Origin: Paracamarosporium sp. OC-R06-R3
Taxonomy: Eukaryota; Ascomycota; Dothideomycetes; Pleosporales; Didymosphaeriaceae
Reading direction: 5' to 3'
NCBI GenBank assembly: GCA_019828545.1
Contig: JACVRA010000056.1
Span: 1 to 64,000, forward strand
DNA: 64,000 bases
The notes under the pieces were generated by a model. The model did not search any database. It saw only the letters and a program-made list of their open reading frames with translations, and was not told the origin of the DNA. Position 1 is the stretch's first letter; each line of letters opens with the position of its first letter. Of this stretch, positions 45,943-59,084 are shown piece after piece. The position numbers were made by a program, and so were the translations under genes.

Positions 45943-46622
45943 CGTAGTGAAATTGAAGAGAAGACGTGCGGTCTCGAGATGTCTGGAGTGGATGGGTTAA
46001 TTTACAGCTTCTCTGCCCATCTTATGGGTGAACCTTGTAATACCATGTTCAAATCTAGTTGGGAGAGCAATGTCCTTCGTATGCATGTACCTTACCGAAT
46101 ATTAAAAGTCAAGATTTCGAACTGTTCCGCTACATGTACGGGTCAGTCATCTATTTACCTGCCTGAGGACATACAAATGACTAGAAAAAAGGATGAATCA
46201 CTAATTACCGGTTTTCATTGAAGTTACGTTAACATGCATATTTTCGCAAGTGCAGTGAAGAAGTCAAATGGCTAAAATCGGCTATCGATGTGCCTTGATA
46301 GTACCTGCTACATTGCTTTTCTCTATGAACAGTACATTTCTAAAGCTCCTCTATCGCAAAAGCAAGCACATCGAAAGAAAAAAAAAACGAGCATACAAAC
46401 CTCTGACATGAAGCTCGGCTTCGCCGAACATACCTCGGCATCTTACCCCAGATTTCGATGCACGCTAGGAATCTCCGCACCTCTAACTCCGCGTCCTAGC
46501 AACCCCTCTCAAACACCACATTCACACTTTCTAAGATCTCTACGTCTCTGCACCTTCTTTAAATCACCCCCAATCGCATATACTAGCTTTTACATCCTTC
46601 CGTCCGAAATCCATCACACACA
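45943..46622. other. Intergenic, no gene seen
   Basis: About 0.68 kb between the TilS-type gene and the dehydrogenase, AT-richer than its flanks. Holds the promoter of the dehydrogenase. Confidence 0.6.
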
Positions 46623-47618
46623 ATGCCGTCCGACCCCAAAGTAAAGCAACAAGCGCTCAGCAGAGAGCTCTCCGAGCCGCCTAAAGACCCAGGTACCTTC
46701 GAGGACATCCCACGAGTGCGAAGCATAGCCGGCGACCTAGGCTCTGCGTACATCTTCCCCTTTCCTCACCCACTCCATCCCCGCTAACCCCCTCGCCATA
46801 GACGCGTAAAAAACAAAGTCATAATCGTCACGGGCGCAAACTCACCCATTGGCATCGGCCGCGCAAGCACGCACCAATTCGCGCGCCACGGCGCAAAAGC
46901 AATCTACATATGTGACTTTGCGGATTCGCATCTCGCGACGCACAAGCGCGAGCTCTCGGCTTTGTATCCGTCCGTGGAGATCCACACGCGGGTGTTCGAC
47001 GCGGGGGACGAGGCGGCCGTGAAGGGTATATGCGAAGAAGCAGTTGCCACCTACGGGCGGCTGGACATCTTTTTCGCGAACGCGGGGATTAGTAGTAGGA
47101 AAGTGTTTTGGGAGGAGGATAGCGAGGGGTTTATGAAGATGCTGCGGACGAATACGTTGAGTGTGTTTCTGGCGGCGAAGTATGCGAGTCGGGCGATGCT
47201 GAGGACGTCGGCGGAGAAGCCGTACCCGGGGGGTGCGATTGTGGCGACGGCTTCGGTGGCTGGGTTGAGGTCTAATGCTGGGCCGACGGATTACTCTGCT
47301 AGTAAGGCTGCTGTGATTAGTTTGATGCAGACGTGTGCGTATCAGCTTGTGGGTACGGGGATTCGGTGTAATGCAGTTTGTCCGGGGTTGATTGAGACGG
47401 GTATGACGAAGAGCACGTATGATGCGGCGAGGGCACGTGGTAGTGAGGGCAAGATAGGGCAGTTGAACCCGTTGCGACGGGGTGGAGTGGCGGATGAGAT
47501 AGCGAGGGCGGTCTTGTTCCTTGGGAGCGATGAAGCGAGTTATGTGAATGGGCAGGCGTGGGCAGTTGATGGAGGCCTGTCAGCGGGTCTACCGTTTGTG
47601 CCGGGGAAGTTAGCATGA
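46623..47618 (+). CDS. Short-chain dehydrogenase/reductase
   Basis: Exons 46623-46747 and 46802-47618 (54-bp intron, GTACAT..GCTAAC..CATAG) give 313 residues. The Rossmann start NKVIIVTGANSPIGIG (G-x3-G-x-G, residues 53-61), the NAG motif (FFANAGIS), the catalytic Ser region (IVATASVAGLR) and YSASK (Tyr206, Lys210) are all intact. The end, ASYVNGQAWAVDGG, is the usual cofactor-side closing motif. It is a classical SDR using NAD(H) or NADP(H). An Asp after the second strand (YICDFADS) favours NAD(H). The substrate cannot be told. About 42 extra residues precede the Rossmann fold. Confidence 0.9.
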
Positions 47619-48044
47619 GCAATGGAATACCCTAAACCTGCGAAGAAGTTGAAAACAACTTTCCATTCTTTATGTATAGCTACACGCTTGTTCGCATGTA
47701 AAGCGGCGGCTACTTCTTCGCTGTCTAAAAGTTCCTCGATACTTCATCATACTAGACAAACAGACATGCTCCTCTGAAGGCCGTCTCCATGAGCTTCAAT
47801 TGCCTCCCCAACGACGCTCGACTCGGCGACCTCATCATTTTGAACTGCCATGTCGCTGATACTGCTCGACAGGACAACAGGTGGTTGCTCTCTGAGTCGG
47901 TCATTTGTAGCTGATCCTGGATGCAGGCTCTCGTCGGTAACGATATGACGCGAAAAGCGCCTGCTGCCGTGCCTCAGCGAAGGGTTTCTTCCTCCAGGAC
48001 CGCAAAGGTCTCTCGACCAATCCACAATCACCACACATTACACT
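47619..48044. other. Convergent 3' region, no gene seen
   Basis: About 0.43 kb between the stops of the dehydrogenase and Sen54 genes. Confidence 0.6.
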
Positions 48045-49401
48045 TCATCTTCCTCGTCCCCGTCCCCTACCCCTTCCACCTCTGCCGCCTCTTCCCCCTT
48101 TACCACCCCTGACCGCCGTCCGCTCGTAAATCTTTTCTCGGCTGAAGTTAACATCTGCAACTCGGATGTAGCTAGGGATACCATTATCCACGACCGCAAG
48201 CAGGACGTTTCTCTCCCCATACTTTAGCTTGTTCATGATCTGCGCATTCTCCTTCGGCCCATCATCCGGCACGGTAGCGAGTAAGTCATTTAATTCAGCA
48301 GCCGTAGGGATACTTGTTTCGCGCGCATTGACGACGCAAATGCGGAAATCGGGCGGAGGACGATTGCTCTTGCGGAAGCGCTGGCTACCGCTCGTTTTCC
48401 AGACGTCGAAGTGGATACGGAACGGATTGTTTGAGTTCGGTGGGAGCATGAAAGTCGGTGGTTTTGAGCGGTCGTGAGACGGAATGAGAGAGATGGCGCG
48501 GTAGATGTCGGCGTAAGAGCGGTAGAGGCCGGGTCGTACCAGCGGTCCATATGCCAGGTTCTCTTGCGAAACGACATGCGAAGGCTGAGCGATGCGGCGC
48601 CAGACTTCCTTCCAGAAACTTGTCCAGTACCCATCTTTCTTCCCGTCTTTCCCCTGCGAATTGGGCGCAAAGTCTTGTCCTGGTGCGCGCTCATCGTCCC
48701 AGCTGCCATGGCGGAAGACCACAAATCCCGCCCTTTTCAGACCCGAATACACGGTATACATCTCCATCGTGAGTTTCCCACCCACACCAGCCTCGTACCC
48801 CAAGAACGCTGCATACGCGGCCTGCAGACTCATAGGTACACCCTCCAACATCTTCCCGCCGTCTTCCTCCTCTTTGACCGGCCATCGGCAGTCCACACTT
48901 CCCCTCTCAATCAAGAACAGCGCCTCCTCCGGCAACAACCATTCTTTGCCTGCCTTGCTCCTCCCCATGGTCAGAAACATGCTCGTCTTAGGCTTGTTCA
49001 CGTAGGCCATATTGCTGTCCGGATCGTACATGGCGGGGATGTGATTCTTCTGTGTATGTGTGCGCTGCCAGGAAAGCACATTGTGCATAGCAAGGCGGGA
49101 GGCGTCGAGCTTAGAGAGTTGGAGGTTCGTGGAGTGCGATTCGAAGTCTTTTTCGCCGCGCTTGGGGAGGTGAAGGGTGCCATTGTCGCTGTTACTAGAC
49201 ACTTGTTAGTCTGGCGCGCGCATTGAATGTTGAGGGCTCTTTTTGCGACAAGCACCATCGTTGTGCAGGGGAAGGGTTGCAGTACGCTATTTTCGCAAAA
49301 GCTGCACCGTAGTCCAGCGTTTCTTCTTCGGGATCTTCGTCGGCGGCCGGATCGGGATTCGCGGTGCGCAGATGCGAGAGATCTTCGTCTTCGTCCGCCA
49401 T
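48045..49401 (-). CDS. SEN54: tRNA-splicing endonuclease subunit Sen54
   Basis: Minus-strand exons 49286-49401 and 48045-49194 (91-bp intron) give 421 residues. The acidic start (MADEDEDLSHLRT) leads to IPKRGEKDFE-type sequence (LHLPKRGEKDFESHSTNLQ) and the Sen54 N-terminal domain core, MFLTMGRSKAGKEWLLPEEALFLIERGSVDCRW. GLKRAGFVVFRHGSW and a C-terminal VVDNGIPSYIRVADVNFSREKIY block follow. Sen54 is a structural, non-catalytic subunit of the heterotetrameric enzyme that cuts introns from pre-tRNA. The extreme C-terminus is an RGG/GRGR-rich tail (last 20 residues) that may bind RNA. Confidence 0.9.
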
Positions 49402-49857
49402 TGTGACTGTTCGTGGCTCCAATGCGTCGTGGTGGGGAGGTCTGGCGGGATGGATTGAAAGTTCAAGAAGCTCGGAGCTATGACTCTGCTCGGCTAGACT
49501 TGCCTTCGTCAACCCCACATCCCCAGGGCTGATGCAGAAGACATGCATGCAACTCACTCTTCGGTATGTTCTACCGTAGATCTGGTTTATTGCCTGCATA
49601 TGCAGAAGGAACAGATCCGTCTGGCTGGAAAGTGTATTTGAATGAATTCCTCAGGGGCGCTGCAGTTCAAGGTACAAATCAGCGTCAAGCTCTCATGATC
49701 AATGCAGGATTACACTGAAGGTCATAATCCGATTCCAGTCCGCCTTTAGTCATATGATATTGTGTCGTGTTCATATCGTGGTACTGTTTAACACCCTTGC
49801 ATATCTGTTACCACCGTAGCCGTTCCTTATCTACCTGCATACCCGTTCCCATGAGAA
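49402..49857. other. Intergenic, no gene seen
   Basis: About 0.46 kb: upstream region of Sen54 and 3' flank of the UCS-protein gene. Confidence 0.6.
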
Positions 49858-52376
49858 TCACGTCTGTCCTAGCAGAATCTTCAACGTCTCTACGCCTAAC
49901 CCTAGCACAACTTGACTCCTACTCTCCTTGAGCAACGCTTTGAGCGCTCCCTCCCCACCCCTCGCCTTCACAGCGTTGATGCCCTTGGGCCCAATATCCA
50001 CGACTTCGCGCACACAAGTGACGCCTCGATGGCGAATGTCCTCGTTTTCGTCGCGGCAGAGCCCTGCATATTTCATTAGTACCACTTTCTATCAAGGTGA
50101 TTTAACAAGTAGAACGAGGGACAGGGAGGATTACCTAGTAGGAAGTCAACACCCTTTTCCAGCTTGAGCAACTCAATGACCGCAAGATCAATCGAAAGCA
50201 GCATAGCAAGAGCGCCTCCAGCCGCACTCCTTGTAGGTCCATCCTCGACATCGGTCAGGGCGCACAGAAGATGCAACCTTTTTCCTGCTCGGGGACTCCC
50301 ATCCGCAAACTTCTCTGCACAGGATGGGCTCGCCATCAGATTGCACAGCAACTCCGTGCTCGCCCTTGTTAGCAATGTGTTCTGACTCAGCAAGAGATCG
50401 TCGACGACAGTGTCAAAAGTCGTACTGATTATAGCGTCCTGAGTGGGTGTGTCCATCGACGCAAGATTTGTGAGCGCGAGAAGAGACTCAAAAGCGTGCA
50501 GTTGCCATGTCGAAGATTCACTTTGCTTAAGTAGGGAAATCAGGGGCCGCAAAACAGAGTGTGAGGGGAATGCGGGTGTAAAAATATGTGAAGGATTGGT
50601 AGAGATCAGGATTCGTGAGAGCGCTTGTGCGGCTTGTGGCGCTGCTGTTGGTGGGTATTTGTCTGTGTTCGAGGAAGATGTCACTGTGTCGTAGATCTGC
50701 ACAAGTAGTTTTATAGCGCCTTGTTGTGCAAGTGTCGAGCGTGATTTCGCGTCTTTGGAGAGGGAAAGGAGGATAGACGTAGTATGCGAGAGGGTGGCAG
50801 GTGAGGCTCTCTTCGCGATGCTAGCAAGGAGAGGGACAATGCCAGCTTCAAGGACGCGTTTACAGCGTACGGTGGTATGGGGCTCGTCCAACAACGGATC
50901 TGGCGGACTTGGCTTCTGCACGTTTGCATAGGCTTTGAGCTGCGCCATGCGCTTTTCTTCTTCGGATTGGATGGGCGGGTACGCGGTCAGGTTCACAAAG
51001 ATGGTGAGCCCGCCGAAGAGAACGTTAGGCGAGGTAGAAGCGTTTTTCATACTCTCGATAAGGTGCTTGAGAAACTTTGGCGATTTGGAGAGGTCTTCGC
51101 GGACTTTAGGTTGCAAAGAGGCGTAGGCGAGACCTTCCACCGAATCTTGCTTGCCGGACGTATCAGAAGAAATGACCATGCTCTTAAAGCTCGCTATTAG
51201 GTCATCCTGATCTACTTTTCCTGGCGTCACGATTACGGGGCCTTCTGAGGATGGTTGCTCGTCGCCAAGCTTGACGAGTACAAGAGCGGCGAGGTTGGCA
51301 CGCTTCTTATCAGGGCAGCTCGCGACGTGGTCTTCCAGCCATGTTCTACAGTGCCGGTTGATGGCTTCGCGGCAGTTCTTGTCAATGCAAGCTGCGCTGA
51401 TGAGTTCTAGGGCGGCTTGTTCGAGCTTGGTGCTACTCTTGCCCTCGACAAGGGGGACAAGTGTGCTGATGAAGCCTTCCGACAAAAACAACTGTGACGC
51501 TGCCTGCACTGTAATGGGGAATATGGCGGCTGCAGCTGAGAAGGCGACGACCAGTTCATCAGCGATAGACTTCTGGACGCGTGAAATGACATATTTGGAG
51601 ACGAGATCCTGTGCAGTGCTGGGTGCCAGTTCAAAGAGCTTGATCGTAGCCAGCGTCGCCTGACTGCGAAGGCTACCTGGAAGCCGGATGTCGAGGCTCG
51701 TAAGGATAACGTCGAAGCTGTCCGCATCGATGATGCCATGCAGATTCTGTGCATGATGTGCTAGCAGCTGTGCAACACCTTTCATAGCGCGCTCTGGATG
51801 CTCGAGGGCTTCCTCCATCATCATCGCTAGGCTGAGCATGAAGCAGTCTCGATGGCCTTGCACAAACGACTCATCACTGTCCCATACTGCGCGGTTGAGC
51901 AACACTTTGAGCAAGCCATCGATACTGTCGTCCCCGCGCTCAAACAGCTCGTAATAGGCCTGCGTGGGATGTTCTTTCACGAAGCCTGCGAGCCATCGCT
52001 GTGCCCCAATATGCATCAATAGCTCCCCCGTAACCTGGTCCAGGAGATCGTCCTCGCCCTTGAAATCATACAAAATCTCCATCGCCTGTTCCGCCTCCTT
52101 CTCACCCAAGCTCTTCGCTCGAATAAGCTTCAGCACCTCGTCGCCATCCTCTTCATCCTTACTCTTGACCCAAGCTTTACAAAAACTCAGTAACTCGCTT
52201 TTCTCTTCCTCTTCTTTGAGCGTCACCCATGCTTGCTTGATAAGCGGATGCTCCGGAGCGATAGTGGTGGCCTCCCGCAGCAGGCGCGCCGCGTCGGACA
52301 ATTTACCGGATTTGATATTCTCCGTAGCCTGCTGTGCGAGTTGAACTGCCCGCTCTGCCTCGGAGGTCGAGGACAT
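49858..52376 (-). CDS. UCS-domain myosin chaperone (She4/Rng3/UNC-45 type)
   Basis: Minus-strand exons 50135-52376 and 49858-50063 (71-bp intron) give 815 residues, the size of fungal She4/Rng3. I start at the ATG at 52376 (MSSTSEAERAVQ); the frame continues upstream without support. Residues about 8-60 are a helical TPR-like hairpin (AVQLAQQATENIKSGKLSDAARLL). The rest is armadillo-type helical repeats, with the conserved LFGGLTIFVNLTAYPP block and a RCKRVLEAGIVPLLASIAKR helix, as in the UCS domain. UCS proteins fold and stabilise myosin heads in the cytosol and support actin-ring function and endocytosis. The final exon completes the last repeat. Confidence 0.85.
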
Positions 52377-52935
52377 GATGAAAGAATGGGTCGTGTTGTG
52401 ACATGTTGAGAAAAAGGAAGGAAAGACGGCTTTGTTGCAGGGCACTCGATGCTCAATGTGGAGCTGCACGTGAAGCGGGAGCGGGCGCAGGATGGGCACG
52501 GACCTTCCCAAACTCAGGCAAGACCGTAGGGCGTCTTACGAAACGAAAACCACGGAGCCCTGAAGCTGCTGTCTCAAGATCTAGCAAGGTTTACAAACAC
52601 AATTGTTGAAAAACAAGCATGCAACTTTTCTCTCATTATTAATACACGTCGTCAAAACCTCGTCGCATTCAGAACCCCATCCCACGCTTGCAAGCGCCCT
52701 AAAATATACACTTAAAATGCTCATAAACCGGATACTCCGCGCTTCCCGTATACAAAGAGTAAGCAATACAAAACACACAACGTTCGAGCCGCGATTGGCA
52801 ACCTCATGACCCATCCAATGCACGTCTGAATAGACGACGCCCTCTCGCACTTCCTCAAGAGATAGTTCTCGCCAGGCGCCCTATGTCTTTGCCTCCAGCC
52901 CTGCTGGATGTTTCGAAGTAATCTCATTAGTATCA
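52377..52935. other. Intergenic, no gene seen
   Basis: About 0.56 kb between Cdc11 and the UCS-protein gene, which run in the same direction. Confidence 0.6.
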
Positions 52936-55900
52936 TTATTCGGTAATTTCGTTAGTAGTGTCCGACTGCTTTCGTTGAATAACCCCAAGATAAAGTAGCC
53001 GCTCCCAGACATCGTCTTTAACCAAGACACGGGCCTTGTCGAAAGCAAGTCCGTCCAGTTCGCATAGATTCCTGCAGAAGTTCGCAAGCATCATTTCTGT
53101 TACTCTTCGTCTGATACGCGTCTCGTAATCCAGTCGCGAAAGGTACTGCTGGTCTTCATTCATGTCACCACAAGGAAGCAGGAACCGGTCTGAGGTCTGC
53201 TCGTCCGAGGGCTTTCTTTGCAGTGACATGATACGGTTCTCAGAGGCCGGGGCGTAGAAGCGAACGGTGAGAGGGTTATCTCGCCAGTCCAACTTGGTCA
53301 GCGTGGTCAGCTTCCCCAGGACCATCGCATTTGTGCGCAGGCGAGCGAGTTTGTTACCAGCAACTAGAAGCTCGCTTAGCTTCTTGATGTTCAGCAGTGG
53401 TCGAAGGTCTTTGATGGAATTGAAGTTGAGATTGATCGATCGGATGTTTGGCGTTAGCTGTCCGAGGTCTTCTGGTAGTTCTTTCAGACCCATAGAAGCT
53501 AGTTCTAGCCGCTGGAGGTTGAGCAGATGTTGCGAAAGTTCTATACCACGAGTGATATTGAGAGATACGTATAGGTTGCGAACGTCCGGATTCCCTAGAA
53601 AGTTGCTAACACAGCCTTCCGGGTTCGAATCTGACCGTACGGTTTGCTCTCGTGCAGAAAAAGTTCGCAGGTGGCGAAGGTGCTCCAGACCGAGCACGTT
53701 CATGAGTGCATTGCGATCAGCATAGAGCGACTCCAATCTGGGAAAGTAGCTAGTCACGTCAAGTGAGAACATTCCGTTCCCACAGATGCGGAGGGAACGC
53801 AGCGCCTTGCAGCGATCAGATGTATCGTCCAGGGTCGGAAACTCTTCGATGCAGTTGTCATCTAGACTCCATTAGCCAAGATTAGCGGACATTTGGAAGT
53901 CGTTATCTTACCTAGATCGAGATGTTGTAGTTGGGGTAAACAGTGCACATTCCGAACTTCTACCAGCCGGTTTCCGCGAAGGTTCACGTCTGTAAGAGAT
54001 TTGCTAAGACTTGAATCAGTACTGTATCAAATCTGTGTACGATGAGAAAACCTACAGGTTCGCTTGCGCAAAATCTACAATCTCGATCTCGTTTCTCGCC
54101 ACACTCAGCTCCATGAGCCCATCCAAATAGCTGATGCCTTGTAGCGACTGGATCTTGTTGTCATCGACCTTCAAGGTTCGGAGATGGACTAGCTCGCTGA
54201 GTCCATCCAGACTGTCTATATCGTTGCCTGAGATGTCTAGATGTTGTAGGTTCGACAAGTCCGCCCAAGAGGTCAGCCCAGTGAGGCAATTGTTCTGCGC
54301 CCAGAGCCGTCGCATGGTATATGGAATACCCTTCACTTGATTGATCTTATTGTCCGATATATTCAGCTCTTCGAGTCGGTAGCAGAAGTCGTCCAAACGA
54401 TGGAGGTTCTCAAGGCCCTTCTCGTGCAGGTCAACATCGCGTAGATCCTCCCAGTACGGCTCATTGGGCTCGACATCTTGCAGTGCTTTCACTAAATCGG
54501 CGGTACCGAGTGCGTACCGATCCTCGAGCGCTTTGGAAAATTTATAGCCATCATGCTTGATCACGACCCGGTCTGGTACTTCACACTCGTCTACCTGATT
54601 CAGTGTGAAGTCAGGCAGGTCGCTAAGCATAAATGTTACATCTCCTTTCACTGGGGATGATGGTGCAGGCATAAGGGCATCTGATTTGCTCAATACCGGG
54701 GCAGAAACACTCATTGAGAGTTGCATGCGATAGTTCTTCGGTGGCCGCTCGTCGAGGACGGGAAGATCGTCTCCTCCTTCAGAAACCGAGCTGTGAATGG
54801 GACGAGTATGAGGGAATGCTTGTCCCCCTTTGTTGCGATGCCAAGTTGACCGTTGCGGGTAAGAAGCGTATTGCTGGTGGTTCATGGCACTCCATTGTCG
54901 ATAATCATCTTTATGCGGGCTTTCAGGCTGGTCCTTCTGTCTGTGCGCATCGCCAAAGCCTTGCTCCGCGATTGAAATAGTAATATTTCGAACCTGGCCA
55001 GCCGACCGTGTTGTTCCACGATTTTCAAAGTATTTGATCTCGTGTTCTATGTCATCTTCGTCGGATTCTGGGATGGTATAGGTCATCGGGGGCGGTCGCT
55101 GAATTTTTTGAGTACCTCCTTTCACCGTCTCCTGATCGCTGTAGGATGTCGCCCGTGTTTCGGTTTTTGGAAAGCTCCACGCGAAGTTGGAATTTTTGGA
55201 GGGAACCGAGCTACTGTCAGTTATGACAGTGCCTTGACCATCTCGAGTAGCTGGACGAGTCTTATCGTCAAATGCCTGTGGTGTGTCTTCCGTGTCTTCG
55301 AGAAAAGTCTCTGCTGTAGCTTGTGGTCGAGTCGGAGAAGGGTTGTCCATCATCCGCTCTGCAGTCTCGTCAACCGTAAGATCGGGGATGTTACCGAAGG
55401 GGTCCTCCTCGCTTTCGTTCGTTGCACTATGTTCCTCCTCGGGATGATGCTCCCTGGAAGGGCTCTTCTGGCGAACCCATAGGTTTTTCTCCGGATCAAA
55501 ACTCATTCCAGCCACCTCTTGCGGTATCAAGTGTGCCACAGCTTGAGGTGCCAATGTGTTCACGTGGTCAGACTTTCGTGAAGCGCTTGTAGATACTGTA
55601 TGCCCCATCGAAGATAACATAGACGGATGCGTAATAGTCGTTCTTGACTGAGAGTAGCCCTGGTTGCCATCGGTCGCAAGCTCTGAGTCTGTGTAAGGAT
55701 TTTCGATAATTCGAATGCCATCCTGCTCTACGATAACGCTGTTTTCTTCCTGTGCCGAGACACCTCTCATGCGCGAGACACTAAAAGAGCGGAACGAAGA
55801 GCCCGCAAACTCATCAGACTCCTTTTCTTGATACTTGCGAAGATGGTTCATTTTCTGAGAGTCGAGTTCAGGTTTGTTGGGGTCCTTCCACGCTGATTGA

Positions 55901-58410
55901 CGACCTTCTCGACTAGGAGGTCTGTCGAAAGTAAACGAGCTCGAAGGGTACTCGTCCTTCTCAAAAGCTGCAAGATTTTCGGTTTCGGACTCCTCGAGGC
56001 TTCCCAACCCACTCGTTGGCTTCCCTTTCGCTCGGATGAAATCCATGATTTTAACTGCTTCAGCTAGGAAGTCTTGAGTTGTGACAGAACGCTTCCGGCT
56101 CTCGTCTCGCATTCCCTGCTGTTGCCTTTCTAGGCTGAAAGCAGCTATTTCATTGGCAACAATGGCGGCACGATCTTCATCCGCTAGTGAATCTTCTTCA
56201 TTCGTAGGCTCTATGTGCTCTCGAATGGTGTTCATCTTTGGTGACGAGTGTATAAAGGCTTCGGTCGCCTCCAGGATGTCAGCATGAAGCTCGTCTAACC
56301 GCCTCTGACTTGGTGTAGGGTTCCGAGGTCTCAGTATGTGTCGACGCGCTAGAACTTCGGGATCTGCGACTTTATTGGAGGTTTCGTGACGAGCATCTTT
56401 ACGTTTTTGTCCAATATTCGTCTGCATTACTACGTGAGAATCGTGCACAGACTGCAGATCAATGTCCGGTAAGAATTCTTCGTCATCTCTCTGGATTGTT
56501 CTCCGTCTTTTTGGGGTTGGATTCTTGAACGGCGAGGTAGGCCCTCGTTTGCCCTCGGCATACTCATTGGGCGCTTCTAAAACTTCCTGCTCGGCAGTGC
56601 TAGATGCTTGGCGAACGATCTGAGGAATTGAGCGACTCGGTGCTCGGTAGTGGCTCGTTACACGAGTCATTGCCGATCTTTTGGCCCTAGACGGTTCACG
56701 CGAGATAGGAGAAGCATCATACTGGAACCTGAGAGGTGCTCGACTGCCGGGCGGCGGCACGTCCATAGAAGGAGACTCATCAGGCGCGCTATCTTCAGAA
56801 TCGTGCGAGGACATGATTGAGAAGTCGCCAGAGAATTGATACTGGTTCAGGTCGCCTTCTCCGAACGTACTGACGCGACGTCGCTGCGGATAAACCGGGC
56901 TTTTATCGTCTTTCTGCATGCTAACCTCTTCGACTGACGCTAAACGCACCTCATTATGAACGATCTTAGTCACTTCAGTCTTGTTTATCTTCACACTACT
57001 GGAGGCAGACTTCTCAATCTGGTCGGGCTTATGCTCTAGTTGGCTCAGTCGCCTTTGTAATCGATTGCTTGTGAAGGTGTCGTGAGCGTCAAAGAGCTTC
57101 AGAGGACTGCCAGAGCTTTTCATTCGTTCTGGGCTTAAGTTACTCGACGACGTTTTGGGGCGTGGTGTTTTCGGGGACGACACTTCGGCGTCATCAATTG
57201 CCTCCTCGGACATTGTGCTTACGCATATGTTGACAGTTGGTATGGGTTTAGCACGAAGTCCGTCTTGCTGATTGGGTCTCTCGGGAGATGGGCTTAGTCC
57301 ACGTCTGCGAAACGAACCGTCTCTTGAATAGCCACCTCGTTTCATTTCGACAAAGCGTCCCATGTCTGTAACATCCGCCATGCTTGGGGTGCCCGCTGCT
57401 AGACCTTCCGGTAGCGAGTCCTCTTGAAGTCGCTCAAATGACGAATCCGCTTGGCTTTGAAATAACGATTCCTCGTCCGGTACTAACGATTGCTCGGGAG
57501 ATGAACCGATGTGTCGCAACCGATTAGCAAGTTCTGATCCTCTGAAATTGGGAATAGGTGCTGGTTGAGCATGAACTCTGAGGTTTGTAGACAAATAAAC
57601 GGGGCTGAAGTTCTCGTTCTCGAATTCAATTTGACCGCTTATGGTACGAGCCTGTCCTTGCTTGATCTGGAGTAGATTCGCCGATTCCTCAGTATCTTTC
57701 AGGACTGAAGAGTCCTCAAGTGAGTCAGAGTGCGTCTGCGGTACGGTGTTCTGGTCGACAGTATCATGCTGGATGACGGAGCCTTCTTGCACAGAATCTT
57801 CCTGTTGCGCCGGCCATGGCGGTGGACTCGATGGTACGGCGCTGAGACCCTTGAGCATACCACCTCTCCGTTTTGGCAGCTTGCTCTCGGAAGCTGGCCC
57901 ATTAGGCTTCTGGAAGATGTTCTCGAGACCCATGGGACTGAAGAGATCCTTCTGATCGCCGTATCCTATCTCACCCTGCAACAACCTCCGCCTCCATTCT
58001 GGGGTGTCATGGGTAGATTTGTCCTTTGAAGGCGCCTTTGCGACCGGTTTTTGTGCTACCGTGCCCTCGCATGCGAACGAGTCAAGCGATACAGCCGAGA
58101 AGGAGTGTGAGGCACTGCGGAGCGACGCGACATAGGACGCGTCGGTGGATGGGATGTTGTTGTCGCTAAGGCTTCGCTCAACCAGCGCGCTTCTCCGCTT
58201 CGGCAGTCGAAGGTCATTGGCAGCGTGTCGGACGCGTATTTCGGAGAAAGAACCGGACGATTGTCGCATGCGGGGAAGGCGACTCTGTGGTTTTGAGGGC
58301 ACGCTTTGTGATGTTTGCGGGGACGGTGAATCTTGCGCATCGCTCGCGGCGTGCGGCGTAGGCTGTGCGATCCACTCCTCAGAGAGGTCCTCGAGCCACG
58401 GCTGGCTCAT
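52936..58410 (-). CDS. Septation initiation network scaffold Cdc11/Nud1-like
   Basis: Minus-strand exons 54056-58410, 53912-54003 and 52936-53861 (introns 52 and 50 bp) give 1790 residues. The first 1300 are Ser/Pro/Glu-rich and disordered, with many potential kinase sites, as in Cdc11 and Nud1. From about residue 1340 on there are leucine-rich repeats (LEELNISDNKINQVKGI, LQHLDISGNDIDSLDGL, LRTLKVDDNKIQSLQGI), which continue without a break across both introns. In S. pombe Cdc11 anchors the septation initiation kinases to the spindle pole body; Nud1 does this for mitotic exit in budding yeast. The C-terminal 100 residues (RIRRRVTEMMLANFCRNL, LDGLAFDKARV) are also typical. Confidence 0.9.
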
Positions 58411-59084
58411 GTTTGCGGTCGGTGTATCGCTTCGCGGGGATGTTTTGCGCGTAGGTGTTCACAATATATTTTCGTGCCGGTACAAGACGCGTCGGGATAG
58501 AAATTACGCGGGCGCGGACAGCCTCATGCGCGCATTGGGTGCCGCAATGGCAGTGTTGTGGTGGGTAACTTGCGGTGAGATCGGACGTACCTTGTGTATC
58601 AACATGCAAGGATGTGGCCAAGGTTCCTATCGATGGCGGTGTAGATTAGAGGTCACGTGGTTTATCGATTGCTCGCCTAATGTGGAGGTGCCCCGTCGCC
58701 AGAGCAACGAGACGATAGCTCTGTGCGGTCATCGAGCACAGACGAACACGCGCCAGATCGTCCCCACTACGTTCCCGAGCATAGTTCACGTTCACATTCA
58801 CGTCGAAATTTGCAGAGAGCGGGCTTCTCTTTCACCACATTATCACTACTCCCTGTCCGCGGAAGCTGCCGCTGTCGAGCTCAGGCCGCAATGCAAGAAC
58901 CACACCTACGCCTACATTTCCAATACACTCACACGACCTCTCCTCCGCCGCCACGAACGCAGGAAAGCTCTTGCGCTATCTCGATTGACCTGGAGAACTC
59001 GCCAACGCTTCAGCAATCCTGAGTCGTTCTCGCACAGCGCTGCGCATTCATACGACCGACTATAGCAACCCGCGAGCACGCACG
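58411..59084. promoter_or_regulatory. Divergent upstream region
   Basis: 674 bp between the Cdc11-like start and the start of the uncharacterised protein at 59085. Holds both promoters; no gene seen. Confidence 0.55.
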
